Shown here: one piece after another, positions 24,252 through 31,881 of the stretch
How the letters are laid out: each line of letters starts with the position of its first letter
How positions within the stretch are numbered: the first letter of the stretch is position 1
From: Candidatus Eremiobacterota bacterium
GTDB lineage: Bacteria > Vulcanimicrobiota > Vulcanimicrobiia > Vulcanimicrobiales > Vulcanimicrobiaceae
DNA length: 64,000 bases
Assembly: GCA_019235885.1 (NCBI GenBank)
Contig: JAFAKB010000080.1
Coordinates: forward strand, 1 to 64,000
Reading direction: 5' to 3'
Notes under the pieces: generated by a model
What the model was told of the DNA's origin: nothing
The model's input: the letters and a program-made list of their open reading frames with translations, nothing else
The model's database searches: none
Position numbers and translations under genes: made by a program

Positions 24252-25049
24252 TTGCTTTCGATCGATCTACACGGCCGCGTCAGTTTTGTAACGGGCGGCG
24301 CTCGCGGAATCGGGCGCGCGTGCGCGGAGGCGCTCGCGCAAGCGGGCGCTTCCATCGCGCTCGTCGACCTGGACGGCGCGGGCGCGGAGGAGACCGCGCG
24401 AGAGACCGCGGCGCGCTTCGGCGTCGTCGCGCGCGCGTACGCGTGCGACGTGCGCGATCCGGCCGCGATTCGCGCGGCGGTCGATCGCGCCGCGGCGGAC
24501 TTCGGCGGGCTCGACCACGTCGTCAACAACGCCGGCGTGCAGTTCGTCGCGCCGGTCGCCGAGTTTCCCGAGGAGCGGTACGCCGACGTTCGCGCGATCG
24601 ATCTCGACAGCGTCTTCCACACCTCGAAAGCCGCCTGGCCGCACTTCGTCGCGCGCGGCGGCGGCCGCATCGTGAACGTCGCCAGCGTCCAAGGCCTCAT
24701 CGGCTCACCGTTCAAGATCGCGTACGTCGCGGCCAAGCACGGCGTCGTCGGGATGACGAAGGTGCTGGCGATCGAAGGTGCCGAGATCAACGTCACCGCC
24801 AACGCGATCTGCCCGGGTGCGGTGATGACCGATCTCGTCCGCAATCAAGCCGCCGGGCTGGTGCAGTCCTACGGCGGTGGGATCAGCGAGGAAGAAGCGC
24901 TGAAGCGCGCGTTCCTCGACGCGATGCCCTCGAAGCGCTTCATCGAGCCGCCCGAGGTCGGCGCGCTGTGCGCGTACCTGTGCAGCGACTACGCCAAGTC
25001 GATCACCGGCGCGCCGATCTCGATCGACGGTGGCTGGGCGGCCCACTGA
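24252..25049 (+). CDS. Short-chain dehydrogenase, 3-hydroxybutyrate dehydrogenase-like
   Basis: A 265-residue classical SDR. NAD-binding VTGGARGIGRA at about residue 13, an acidic residue after the second strand (ALVDLDGAG) suggesting NAD preference, DHVVNNAGVQ near 88 and the catalytic Ser-Tyr-Lys (NVASVQG, AYVAAKHG). The C-terminal half (AICPGAVMTDLVRNQ, KRFIEPPEVGALCAYLCSD, SIDGGWAAH) resembles D-beta-hydroxybutyrate dehydrogenases. A TTG start is chosen because GAGGAGGAA lies at the right distance (24235-24242). PHB or ketone-body metabolism is inferred from the family only. Confidence 0.85.
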   Translation: MLSIDLHGRVSFVTGGARGIGRACAEALAQAGASIALVDLDGAGAEETARETAARFGVVARAYACDVRDPAAIRAAVDRAAADFGGLDHVVNNAGVQFVAPVAEFPEERYADVRAIDLDSVFHTSKAAWPHFVARGGGRIVNVASVQGLIGSPFKIAYVAAKHGVVGMTKVLAIEGAEINVTANAICPGAVMTDLVRNQAAGLVQSYGGGISEEEALKRAFLDAMPSKRFIEPPEVGALCAYLCSDYAKSITGAPISIDGGWAAH

Positions 25050-25097
25050 TCGCGTCGAGATTGTCGGAACTCGTCGAATGCCACGGCAAGCCCGGTG

Positions 25098-25127
25098 TTG
25101 ACTTTGTCGCGACCGGCGTGATAGGCT
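25098..25127 (+). promoter_or_regulatory. Sigma70-type promoter of the leader/phosphoesterase unit
   Basis: TTGACT (25098-25103), an 18-base spacer and TAGGCT (25122-25127). Transcription would begin near 25134, just before a perfect 7-bp hairpin (CTCGCGC, 25137-25143, with 25148-25154) and the leader ORF. Confidence 0.6.
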
Positions 25128-25174
25128 CGGAACCTACTCGCGCATGAGCGCGAGGCGAGAAAGGAGAGAACGCA

Positions 25175-25279
25175 TTGAACCGAGTTCAGCCGATTTCCGT
25201 CCCCACTACCCGTCGCACGCGGGCGATGCTCGTCGTTTCGCGTTCCAACTTCGCATTCTCGGAGGCCGCATCACGCTGA
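25175..25279 (+). CDS. 34-codon leader peptide
   Basis: A short ORF with a TTG start behind a strong AAAGGAGAG (25160-25168). The product begins MNRVQPISVPTTRRTRAML and ends SEAASR; it is basic, with several Arg and Ser and no signal peptide. Its last codons contain CGGAGGCCGCATC (25260-25272), which can pair with the 5' half of the terminator-like hairpin downstream. The layout promoter, leader ORF, alternative pairings, terminator, gene is that of translation-coupled attenuation. The peptide may have no function other than being translated. The amino acid or drug sensed is unknown; no codon run stands out except Arg. Confidence 0.6.
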   Translation: MNRVQPISVPTTRRTRAMLVVSRSNFAFSEAASR

Positions 25280-25305
25280 CCTGACCGCTTCGGCACGTCC
25301 GCCTT

Positions 25306-25336
25306 GATGAAGCCTCCGCACCAACGGAGGTTTTTT
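25306..25336 (+). terminator. Intrinsic terminator/attenuator that also carries the next gene's Shine-Dalgarno
   Basis: CCTCCG (25313-25318), loop CACCAA, CGGAGG (25325-25330) and six T (25331-25336). The 5' arm with its upstream flank (25306-25318) can instead pair with 25260-25272 inside the leader ORF, 11 of 13 positions. The 3' arm GGAGG is also the ribosome-binding site for the GTG at 25338, so hairpin formation would block both transcription and translation. Confidence 0.75.
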
Positions 25337-25337
25337 C

Positions 25338-25538
25338 GTGTCTTACACCCAGCAGGTCTTCGCCGTGCTGGTCAACGACCGGCATCGAGCGATCGCCGAC
25401 GATCTCGCGCAGGCGCGCCGTTTCGCGCTGCGCCGCCGCGCGGCGGCCGTCGTCTACGCCCTCGCCAAAGCCGTCACCGTGGTCGCAGTCGTGCTCGACG
25501 ACGAGCCGCTGCGGCGCGCCGAAGAGCGGGCACGATAA
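25338..25538 (+). CDS. Small basic protein of unknown function downstream of the attenuator
   Basis: 66 residues from GTG 25338, with GGAGG 7 bases upstream inside the terminator stem. Sequence begins MSYTQQVFAVLVNDRHRAI; the middle is rich in Arg and Ala, followed by a moderately hydrophobic strand (TVVAVVLDDEPL). No family is recognised. It ends 4 bases before the phosphoesterase start, so the two are probably co-translated. The good ribosome site and regulated position support it as a real gene, but codon bias alone does not separate it from noise. Confidence 0.5.
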   Translation: MSYTQQVFAVLVNDRHRAIADDLAQARRFALRRRAAAVVYALAKAVTVVAVVLDDEPLRRAEERAR

Positions 25539-25542
25539 CGGC

Positions 25543-26055
25543 GTGACGAAGGTCGGCGTCGTCAGCGACACCCACTTCCCGCGCTTCGGGCGCGCCTTGC
25601 CGCGCGCGCTGGAGCGCGGGCTGCGGCGTGCCGGCGTCGCGCGCATCCTGCACCTCGGCGATCTGACCGATCTGCTCGCGGTCCCGCTGTTCGAAGCGAT
25701 CGCGCCGTTCGACGCGGTCGCGGGCAACAACGACGGTCCGGAGATTCGCGCGCGCTTCGGCCGGCGCAAGGTCGTGCGGATCGAGGACGTCCGCGTCGGA
25801 ATGGTTCACGGGGACGGCAAGCGCGGGACGAGCGCGTCGCGCGCCCTCGCCGCGTTCGACCAAGGAGAGGTCGACGTCGTGCTGTTCGGCCACAGCCACC
25901 GGCCGTTCACCGCCCGCGAGGCCGGCGTCCTGATCGGCAACCCCGGCTCGCCGACCGACAAGCGCCTCAACCCGCTGTTCTCGTACGCGATCTTGACCGT
26001 CGACGGCGCGAAGGCGCGCTTCGGCTTGAAGTTTTACCTGTCCCGAGCGGTGTAG
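25543..26055 (+). CDS. YfcE/MJ0936-type metallophosphoesterase
   Basis: A 170-residue calcineurin-like phosphoesterase. All metal-binding motifs are visible: VSDTHF near residue 7, HLGDLTD near 40, AGNNDG near 62, MVHGDG near 85 and VVLFGHSHRP near 108, ending with LIGNPGSPTDKR. Members hydrolyse phosphodiesters such as 2',3'-cAMP or bis-pNPP in vitro; the physiological substrate is usually unknown. The start is GTG 25543. It lies downstream of the attenuator unit, so its expression may be controlled by the leader. Confidence 0.93.
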   Translation: MTKVGVVSDTHFPRFGRALPRALERGLRRAGVARILHLGDLTDLLAVPLFEAIAPFDAVAGNNDGPEIRARFGRRKVVRIEDVRVGMVHGDGKRGTSASRALAAFDQGEVDVVLFGHSHRPFTAREAGVLIGNPGSPTDKRLNPLFSYAILTVDGAKARFGLKFYLSRAV

Positions 26056-26394
26056 CGCCAGCCTGGCAACTTCTAGGCTTCCTCGCGCGCCCCGTGGCGT
26101 GCCATCATCGGCGCGGGAACGTCGGTCGACGTCTCACCGAGGCGTCCCACACCCGGGCCGGCGTTCCCTCCCGCACCGAAGCTCGGCGCCCTTGCGGCGC
26201 TGGCTTCTTCGTTTTTCTTTCGGCCAATTCTGGCCGCCGAGGCCCTCGAGCGGCCGGCTCTTTCATGCCGGAACGGCATCGGTTCGTAGTAATTAAGCAT
26301 CATAGCTACTTGTAGCGAGGAGTAGTTAGAGCAGGCGGTAGCATCCCTTGGTCACGCGTCGCGGCTTGCGGCGCGTGCCCAGGAGGAAAACCCC
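26056..26394 (+). other. Gene-free leader region before the 54-residue peptide
   Basis: No gene is seen in these 339 bases. The first part is GC-rich with short dyads: GCGCC/GGCGC followed by TTCTTCGTTTTTCTTT around 26190-26222 may end the phosphoesterase transcript. At 26287-26340 the composition turns AT-rich (GTAGTAATTAAGCATCATAG), which is unusual here and is the likely promoter region, though no clean -35/-10 pair is found. A 9-bp hairpin with one G-U pair (26353-26361 with 26369-26377) sits just upstream of AGGAGG at 26381. Confidence 0.5.
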
Positions 26395-26559
26395 ATGCTC
26401 ACGACCCTCATCGTCGCAATCTCGCTCGCCGTCTCGGCGAGCGTCACAGCCCCGACCTCGGCGCCGGCCGCTTCAGCCTCAGCGACGGTCACGACGTCGG
26501 GCCCGGTGACGACGTCGACCTCGGTGGACGACGTAACCGGCTCGGGACCGCCGGGATAG
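26395..26559 (+). CDS. Small exported Ser/Thr-rich peptide (54 residues)
   Basis: ATG 26395 follows a strong AGGAGG with 8-base spacing. The product starts MLTTLIVAISLAVSASVTAP, a short signal-peptide-like hydrophobic segment with a possible cleavage at VTA. It continues with a Ser/Thr/Ala-rich tail (TVTTSGPVTTSTSVDDVTG) ending GSGPPG. There is no Cys and no known family. The gene has its own long leader with an AT-rich promoter region and a hairpin. It converges with two TPR-LuxR regulators. Exported peptides next to such regulators can be signals, but here that is inference. Confidence 0.6.
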   Translation: MLTTLIVAISLAVSASVTAPTSAPAASASATVTTSGPVTTSTSVDDVTGSGPPG

Positions 26560-26587
26560 CAACGTCCGATCCTGCGCGGGCGACGAA

Positions 26588-26614
26588 GGAGGGGGCGCGC
26601 GGCGCGTCCCCTCC
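26588..26614. terminator. Hairpin between convergent genes
   Basis: GGAGGGG (26588-26594) pairs with CCCCTCC (26608-26614) around a GC-rich loop that can itself pair (CGCGC/GCGCG). It lies between the peptide gene and the LuxR gene and may end transcripts from both sides. No T-run, so activity is uncertain. Confidence 0.45.
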
Positions 26615-26620
26615 GGTCGC

Positions 26621-28186
26621 TCAGCGCAGCGCTTTCACGTCGTCGAGAATGCCGAGTCGCGCGCATTCCGCGACGAGCGAAGCACGGCTGCGCACGCCGA
26701 ACGCCGAAAAGACCGCTCGCGTGTGGTTGTTGATCGTATTGAAGCTGCGGTCGAAACCCGCTGCGATCTCACGCGCCTTCTTGCCGGTGCAAAGCTCACG
26801 AAGAACGCGCCTCTGCGCACGGGTAAGCTGTCCGAGCGGATCGGCGGGGGCATCCCGCTGAAGCGCATCGCGAAGCCATGCCTTCGGTGCGTTGCGAAGC
26901 GCATCCAGCCCGGCCTTGGCATAGCGCTCTTCACCGGTGACGGTGCGCAAGTCGTTCGCCACGAGCGCTGCGCGCAAACGGTAGCCGAGCTGCATGAACG
27001 CGTCGAACGACCGTTCAAGCTCGTCGACTCCACGTGATACATTCCCTTCGGCAACCAAGACTCTTCCGCGTGCATACTGCGCGTACACGTCGAGCCGCCG
27101 GTCGCCTTCAAGTGCGAGCATCTCAGTCCGGCGAGGGCTCGTACGATCGTAGAGCGCCAGAACGCGGCGAGCCGTTTCAACGTTCTCCGGCGGCGCGGCG
27201 ATTGCGTACGCCAGCAGCGCACTCCGGTGGTCGACGTCGAGGTCGACTTGATCGCCGCGCAAGAGCAGCGCGCCGGCAAGCTCCAAATAGCGCTCGGCGG
27301 AGAACCGGTCACCGACGATCGTCGCGACATACCGCGCCATGACGAGTGCCGTGGCATGATGGGCGGTGTCGACGGTGAGCGTCAGGCCTCGTTGTCGTTC
27401 GTCCCAGGCCCGCACGACGTTGCCCTCGAGCAGCGAGAGCCAAGCGAGAAAACCCAGAACGAGGTAGCGCTCGATCCTCGTGTCGTTGGACCACGTGCTC
27501 GCTTCGTACTCACGCCGCACGAGCCGCCCCAAACGAAGATCGATCGTCTCCGCGGCGATGATCGCAAGCGCGTTCAGAATGCGCGCGCGACCCTTGACGT
27601 CCCTGATGTCGGACTCGTTCAGCGCGGCAAGCGCTTCGGTGAATTTGCGCGCCGCAGACGCGTAGTTTTCGCGGCGGGTGTCGATCCAGCCGGCGAGCTG
27701 CAGGAGGCGTGAGCGCGCGTAATCGGCGGCGTGCGGAAGCGCCGCTTCGACGATCGCTTCCGCTTCGTCCACGCGGTCGCTGCTCCAGCGGCTGAGCGCG
27801 CGGTAATAGCCGACCTCGCCGACGTGCTGCGGCGCCGAGCGCTGCGCGAGCGCGGCGGCGTCCTCCAGCATCGCTTCGCCTTCTTCGCGTTGCTCCGTGC
27901 GGGTCAGCGCGGAGCCGAGAAGCATGCGCACCAGCACCGTCTCCTCCGCCCCGTTCACTTCTTTGGACGCACGCTGCAGGATTGGTGCTACCTCTTTCGG
28001 CCGGTCCAGCGTGAGCGCCGCGCGCGCTTGATAGATCGCCGAAAGCACGCGCTCGTCGCGCCGGTCGAGGCGCGCGTTGCGCAGCAAGCGCAGAATCGCT
28101 TCGTACTCGCCCGCCTTATAGAGCTCGTCCGCCTTCTGCAGCACGCCGGGGACGCCGGTCAGGTTCGCGCGCTGCGTGCTTCGCAC
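26621..28186 (-). CDS. TPR-LuxR family transcriptional regulator (downstream copy)
   Basis: A 521-residue regulator with many helical TPR-like repeats over residues 1-430 (for example KADELYKAGEYEAILRLLR and AEAIVEAALPHAADYARSRL) and a C-terminal LuxR helix-turn-helix from about 450: LGQLTRAQRRVLRELCTGKK, AREIAAGFDRSFNTINNHTR, AVFSAFGVRSRASLV. No P-loop or receiver domain is present, so signal input is probably by ligand or protein binding to the repeats. It is a tandem paralogue of the gene at 28200, 13 bases away, and probably in one operon. Base composition is slightly lower in GC than that of its twin, suggesting relaxed or different selection. Confidence 0.87.
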   Translation of the reverse strand: MRSTQRANLTGVPGVLQKADELYKAGEYEAILRLLRNARLDRRDERVLSAIYQARAALTLDRPKEVAPILQRASKEVNGAEETVLVRMLLGSALTRTEQREEGEAMLEDAAALAQRSAPQHVGEVGYYRALSRWSSDRVDEAEAIVEAALPHAADYARSRLLQLAGWIDTRRENYASAARKFTEALAALNESDIRDVKGRARILNALAIIAAETIDLRLGRLVRREYEASTWSNDTRIERYLVLGFLAWLSLLEGNVVRAWDERQRGLTLTVDTAHHATALVMARYVATIVGDRFSAERYLELAGALLLRGDQVDLDVDHRSALLAYAIAAPPENVETARRVLALYDRTSPRRTEMLALEGDRRLDVYAQYARGRVLVAEGNVSRGVDELERSFDAFMQLGYRLRAALVANDLRTVTGEERYAKAGLDALRNAPKAWLRDALQRDAPADPLGQLTRAQRRVLRELCTGKKAREIAAGFDRSFNTINNHTRAVFSAFGVRSRASLVAECARLGILDDVKALR

Positions 28187-28199
28187 GGCCGTATTTCCT

Positions 28200-29762
28200 T
28201 CAGCGCAGGGACTTGATGTCGTCGAGGATGCCCAGCCGCGCGCACTCGGCGACCAGCGCCGCGCGGCTGCGCACGCCGAACGCCGAGAAGATCGCGCGCG
28301 TGTGGTTGTTGATCGTGTTGAAGCTGCGGTCGAAGCCCGCCGCGATCTCGCGCGCCTTCTTGCCCTTGCACAGCTCGGCCAGGACGCGCCGTTCCGCCGG
28401 GGTGAGCTGGCCGAGCGGATCGTCCTCGGTCGTGCGCCGCTCGAGGACCGGCCGCAGCCACGCGTTGGGCGTGTTGCGCAGCGACTCCAGCGCGGCTTGC
28501 GCGTAGCGGCGGTCGCCGGTGACGGCGCGCAAGTCGTTCGCGACGAGCGCGGCCCGCAAACGGTAGGCGAGCTGCGACCACAGCTCCAGCGCCTGCTGCA
28601 GCTCGGCGATGCCGGGCTGCGTGCGTCCTTCGGCCAGCGCGGCTTTGCCGCGCGCGTAGTGCTCCTGCGCGTCGAGCGCGCGGTCGCCCTCGAAGGCCGG
28701 CGCGTCGGTGCGGCGTGGTCGCGTGCGATCGTACAACGCCAACACCTTGCGCGCCGTCTCCCCGTTCGCGGCGGGTACGGCGGCGATGAACGAGAGCATC
28801 GCGATGCGCCGCTCGGCGCCGCTTCCCGAATGATCGTGCAGCAGCAGCGTGCCGGCGAGGTCGAGATAGCGCGACTCGGAGAAGCGGTCGCCGACGACGC
28901 CGGCGAGCTGCGCCGCCCCGATCAGCGCGAGCGCGTGAAAATCGGTCTCGGCGGCGAGCGTGAGCGCGAGCTGCCGCTCGTCCCAGGCGCGCGCGATCTC
29001 ACCTTCGAGCAGCGAGAGCCAGCCCAGATAATCGAGAATGTGCGCGTGCTCGGCGCGCGTGTCGTCGGACCACGTGGTCGTCTCGTACTCACGGCGCACG
29101 AGCCGTCCCAGCCGCAGGTCGATCGTCTCGGCGGCGATGAGCCCGAGCGCGTTCAGGATGCGCGCGCGTGCTTTGACGTCCGCGCTCTTCGACTTGTCGA
29201 GCTCGCCGAGCGCGGCGGTGAACTCGTGCGCGGCGGCGGCGTAGTTTTCGCGGCGAACGTCGATCCGGCCGAGAACCTGCAGCAGGCGCGCGCGCGCGAC
29301 GCCCGCGGCGTGCGGCAGCGCCGCTTCGACGATCTCTTCGGCTTCGCCGAGCCGTTGCGCGCTCAAGCGGCTCGATGCGCGGTGGTAGGCGATCTCGGGG
29401 GCATAGTGCGACGCCGAGCGCTGCGCGAGCGCGGCGACGTCGTCGAGCAGCGCTTCGCCCTGCTCGCGGCGATTCGTACGGGCCAGTGCCGCGCCGAGCA
29501 CCATCCGGGCGGGCACCGTCTCGTCGGTCCCCTTCGCTTCTTTGGCGGCGCGCTCCAGGAACGGCGCGACGGCTTCGGGACGGTCGAGCTCCAGCGCGGC
29601 GCGACCCTGGCAAATTGCTGAGCGCACGCGGTCCTCGCGGCGGTCGAAGCGCGCACCGCCCAACAGGCGCAACGCTCGCTCGTACTCGCCGCCTCGGCAG
29701 GCCGCTTCCGCTTGGTCGAGCGGGCTCGTGACGCTCTGGACGGCTCTGCGCGAACTAGCCAT
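28200..29762 (-). CDS. TPR-LuxR family transcriptional regulator (upstream copy)
   Basis: 520 residues and collinear with the downstream paralogue over its whole length. N-terminal TPR-like helices (QAEAACRGGEYERALRLLG, LLQVLGRIDVRRENYAAAA) lead to a C-terminal LuxR DNA-binding domain (LGQLTPAERRVLAELCKGKK, AREIAAGFDRSFNTINNHTR, AIFSAFGVRSRAALV). The recognition helix is identical in both copies (SFNTINNHTRA), so both should bind the same sites while the sensor parts have diverged. It is the first gene of the pair and is divergent from the DUF1232 gene. Confidence 0.88.
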   Translation of the reverse strand: MASSRRAVQSVTSPLDQAEAACRGGEYERALRLLGGARFDRREDRVRSAICQGRAALELDRPEAVAPFLERAAKEAKGTDETVPARMVLGAALARTNRREQGEALLDDVAALAQRSASHYAPEIAYHRASSRLSAQRLGEAEEIVEAALPHAAGVARARLLQVLGRIDVRRENYAAAAHEFTAALGELDKSKSADVKARARILNALGLIAAETIDLRLGRLVRREYETTTWSDDTRAEHAHILDYLGWLSLLEGEIARAWDERQLALTLAAETDFHALALIGAAQLAGVVGDRFSESRYLDLAGTLLLHDHSGSGAERRIAMLSFIAAVPAANGETARKVLALYDRTRPRRTDAPAFEGDRALDAQEHYARGKAALAEGRTQPGIAELQQALELWSQLAYRLRAALVANDLRAVTGDRRYAQAALESLRNTPNAWLRPVLERRTTEDDPLGQLTPAERRVLAELCKGKKAREIAAGFDRSFNTINNHTRAIFSAFGVRSRAALVAECARLGILDDIKSLR

Positions 29763-29863
29763 AGATTGCTACCGTTCCCGCCCCTGCACGAATTCTCTTC
29801 CCACGGTCGGACTGCTCGGTGAGTCGGCGAAACATTACACCAGCGGGCGGGTTACGACGGCAC

Positions 29864-30157
29864 ATGGCTCTCCTTCGACTGTTGCTGACGTCCCGGCGCA
29901 CGCTCGCCCGCGCGTACGCCCTCGCGCGTGACGCGCGAGTGCCGATGCGCCTCAAGCTGCTGGCGCTGGCCGGTGCGGTCTTCATCCTCTCGCCGCTCAA
30001 CATCCTGGGCGACATCCCGCTCCTCGGGATCTTGGACGATGCCGCGCTGCTCGCGGTGCTCCTCGCCTGGTTCGTCCGCGCCGCCGCGCCGTGGACCGCT
30101 CAAGCGGCCGCGCAGGCCGCCATCGCAGAACGATCGTTCTACCCCGGCCGCGGCTAA
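29864..30157 (+). CDS. YkvA/DUF1232 small membrane protein
   Basis: A 97-residue DUF1232 protein. The diagnostic block SPLNILGDIPLLGILDDAAL (about residues 43-62) is a variant of the family's PxDLIPD-xxPxxGxxDD motif, set between two hydrophobic helices. ATG 29864 fits the family length; an in-frame GTG at 29819 is also open. Function of the family is unknown. Its stop overlaps the stop of the convergent DUF885 gene (30154-30157). Confidence 0.88.
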   Translation: MALLRLLLTSRRTLARAYALARDARVPMRLKLLALAGAVFILSPLNILGDIPLLGILDDAALLAVLLAWFVRAAAPWTAQAAAQAAIAERSFYPGRG

Positions 30158-31881
30158 GACGCGGCCGCGCTGCGCGGAACGAAACGCTCGAGCACCGCGC
30201 GGCGCAGCGCGTCGGGCGGGATCAGTCCTTGTTCCAGGATGAAGTCGTGGAAGGCGCGCGGCGCGAAGCGCGCGCCGAGCGCGGCCTCCGCCTCGCCGCG
30301 CAGCGCGATGAACTTGGTGTAGCCGTAGAAGTACGACGTCGCCTGGGCCGGGGCGCGGAAGGTGTAGCGCTCGACCTCGCCGCGCGCGAACGGTGAGGAG
30401 TAGACGATCTCGCGCTCCAGAAACTGCTGCGCTTCGGCGGGCGTCCGCGTGCCGCGCTGCAATTCGGGATCCAGAAACGCGCGCGCCGCGCGGTGCAAGC
30501 GCATCTGCAGCGAGCAGAGCTGTCCGGCGAGCGGCATGTACGGCAGCACGATCGTCTCGGCGTAGAGCGCCCAGCCTTCGACGTTGACCGAGTTGAACGC
30601 GAAGACCGCGCGCGCCAGCGACTGCCCGCCGCCCAGCATGCGGTCGAACTGCACTTCGTGACCCGGACGCGCTTCGTGCGCGGTGAGCGTCCACGTGACC
30701 GCGTCGTGGGTGAAGTCGTCGGAGCGCTCCGCTTTGGTTTCGCCGGGCGCGGGCGGCGCTTCGAGCGGAAGCACGAACTCGCCGACTTGACCGGTGTTGC
30801 CGACCAGCGGCGCGGGATTCATGTGCGCCGCCGGCGTCTCGGCGCTCTCGGCGAGCGAGGAGATGCGGATCCGGGCCGGGCGCTCGGGTAACGTAACGAG
30901 GTTCTCGCGCCGCACGATCGCCTCGATCTCTTCGAGGCGGCGGCGGTAGAAGTCGACGATCGCGCCGGCGTCGCCGCGGATCTGGTCGCGCTTCAGGTCG
31001 CGGATCACGTCGCGGTAGTCGTGCGAGCCGAAGCCGCGCTCCGCCGCGACGCGCGGCGCGAGCGCTTGCATCTCCGCTGCGATCGCGTCGAACGCGGCGT
31101 GCGCGCGCGCGGCGAGCTCGTCGGGGCCGATGTCGACGCCGACGTGCCGCAGCCAGTACGCGTACACCTCCGGCGGAAGGCGGTGGTCGCTGCGCGCGCG
31201 CGGCAGCAGCTCGGTCTCGAGGAAGCGCGCGTACGCCGCGCACTGCGCGCGAAAGCGTTCGTACGGCCCTGCCCAGCCCCCGAAGCCGGAGGCGCGCAGC
31301 AGCCCTTCGATCCCGTCGAGCAAGACCGGGCCGAGCGTGAGCGCGGTGCGCACCTCGACGTCGTACGGTCCGAGCAGTCCGCGCTGCGCGAGCCGCGCGC
31401 GCGTCTCCGCTTCGGCGGCGCTCGCGAGCGGAAGCGTGCCGTCGAGCCCGGCGTAGCGCCGCAGACGCCGCAGCGCGAGCCGCTTGCGCTCGGGCGGGTT
31501 CTGCTCGTCGAGCAGGACGCGGATCCCGACGAACGCGGTGCGCGCAACGTCGACGAGCTGCACGAGGTGAGCGTCGTAGACCGCGAGCATGCGCGTCACG
31601 TCGTCGACCGCGTGCAGCAGGATCGCGACGTCTTCCCGGACGCGCGGCTCGGTCTCGGACGATTCCGCCGCGCGCAGCGCCGTTTCGGCGTGCGCCGCGG
31701 CGGCGTGAAGCCGCTCGCGCCAGCCTTCGCTCAAGTCGGTGGTTGCGGTGTCGGCCGGGCTCAGGCCGAGCTGTGAGGACGCTTCCGGCGCGGCGAGCGC
31801 GTAGAGCGCGACGACCGGCTCGGCGAGCCGGTCGCTGCGCGCGATCCAGCCGGCGTCGTCCTGCGGCTCCCGAGGGATCAC
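30154..31881 (-). CDS. DUF885 family protein, putative metallopeptidase
   Basis: A 575-residue DUF885 protein. The zinc-peptidase-like motif is TLTAHEARPGHEVQFDRML near residue 390, followed by NSVNVEGWALYAETIVLPYM. The C-terminal block FYGYTKFIALRGEAEAALG and RAFHDFILEQGLIPPDALRR is typical of the family. The GTG start overlaps the stop of the upstream binding-protein gene (GTGA). No signal peptide is visible, so it is probably cytoplasmic. The pairing with a peptide-binding protein suggests use of imported peptides (inference). Confidence 0.87.
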   Translation of the reverse strand: MIPREPQDDAGWIARSDRLAEPVVALYALAAPEASSQLGLSPADTATTDLSEGWRERLHAAAAHAETALRAAESSETEPRVREDVAILLHAVDDVTRMLAVYDAHLVQLVDVARTAFVGIRVLLDEQNPPERKRLALRRLRRYAGLDGTLPLASAAEAETRARLAQRGLLGPYDVEVRTALTLGPVLLDGIEGLLRASGFGGWAGPYERFRAQCAAYARFLETELLPRARSDHRLPPEVYAYWLRHVGVDIGPDELAARAHAAFDAIAAEMQALAPRVAAERGFGSHDYRDVIRDLKRDQIRGDAGAIVDFYRRRLEEIEAIVRRENLVTLPERPARIRISSLAESAETPAAHMNPAPLVGNTGQVGEFVLPLEAPPAPGETKAERSDDFTHDAVTWTLTAHEARPGHEVQFDRMLGGGQSLARAVFAFNSVNVEGWALYAETIVLPYMPLAGQLCSLQMRLHRAARAFLDPELQRGTRTPAEAQQFLEREIVYSSPFARGEVERYTFRAPAQATSYFYGYTKFIALRGEAEAALGARFAPRAFHDFILEQGLIPPDALRRAVLERFVPRSAAAS

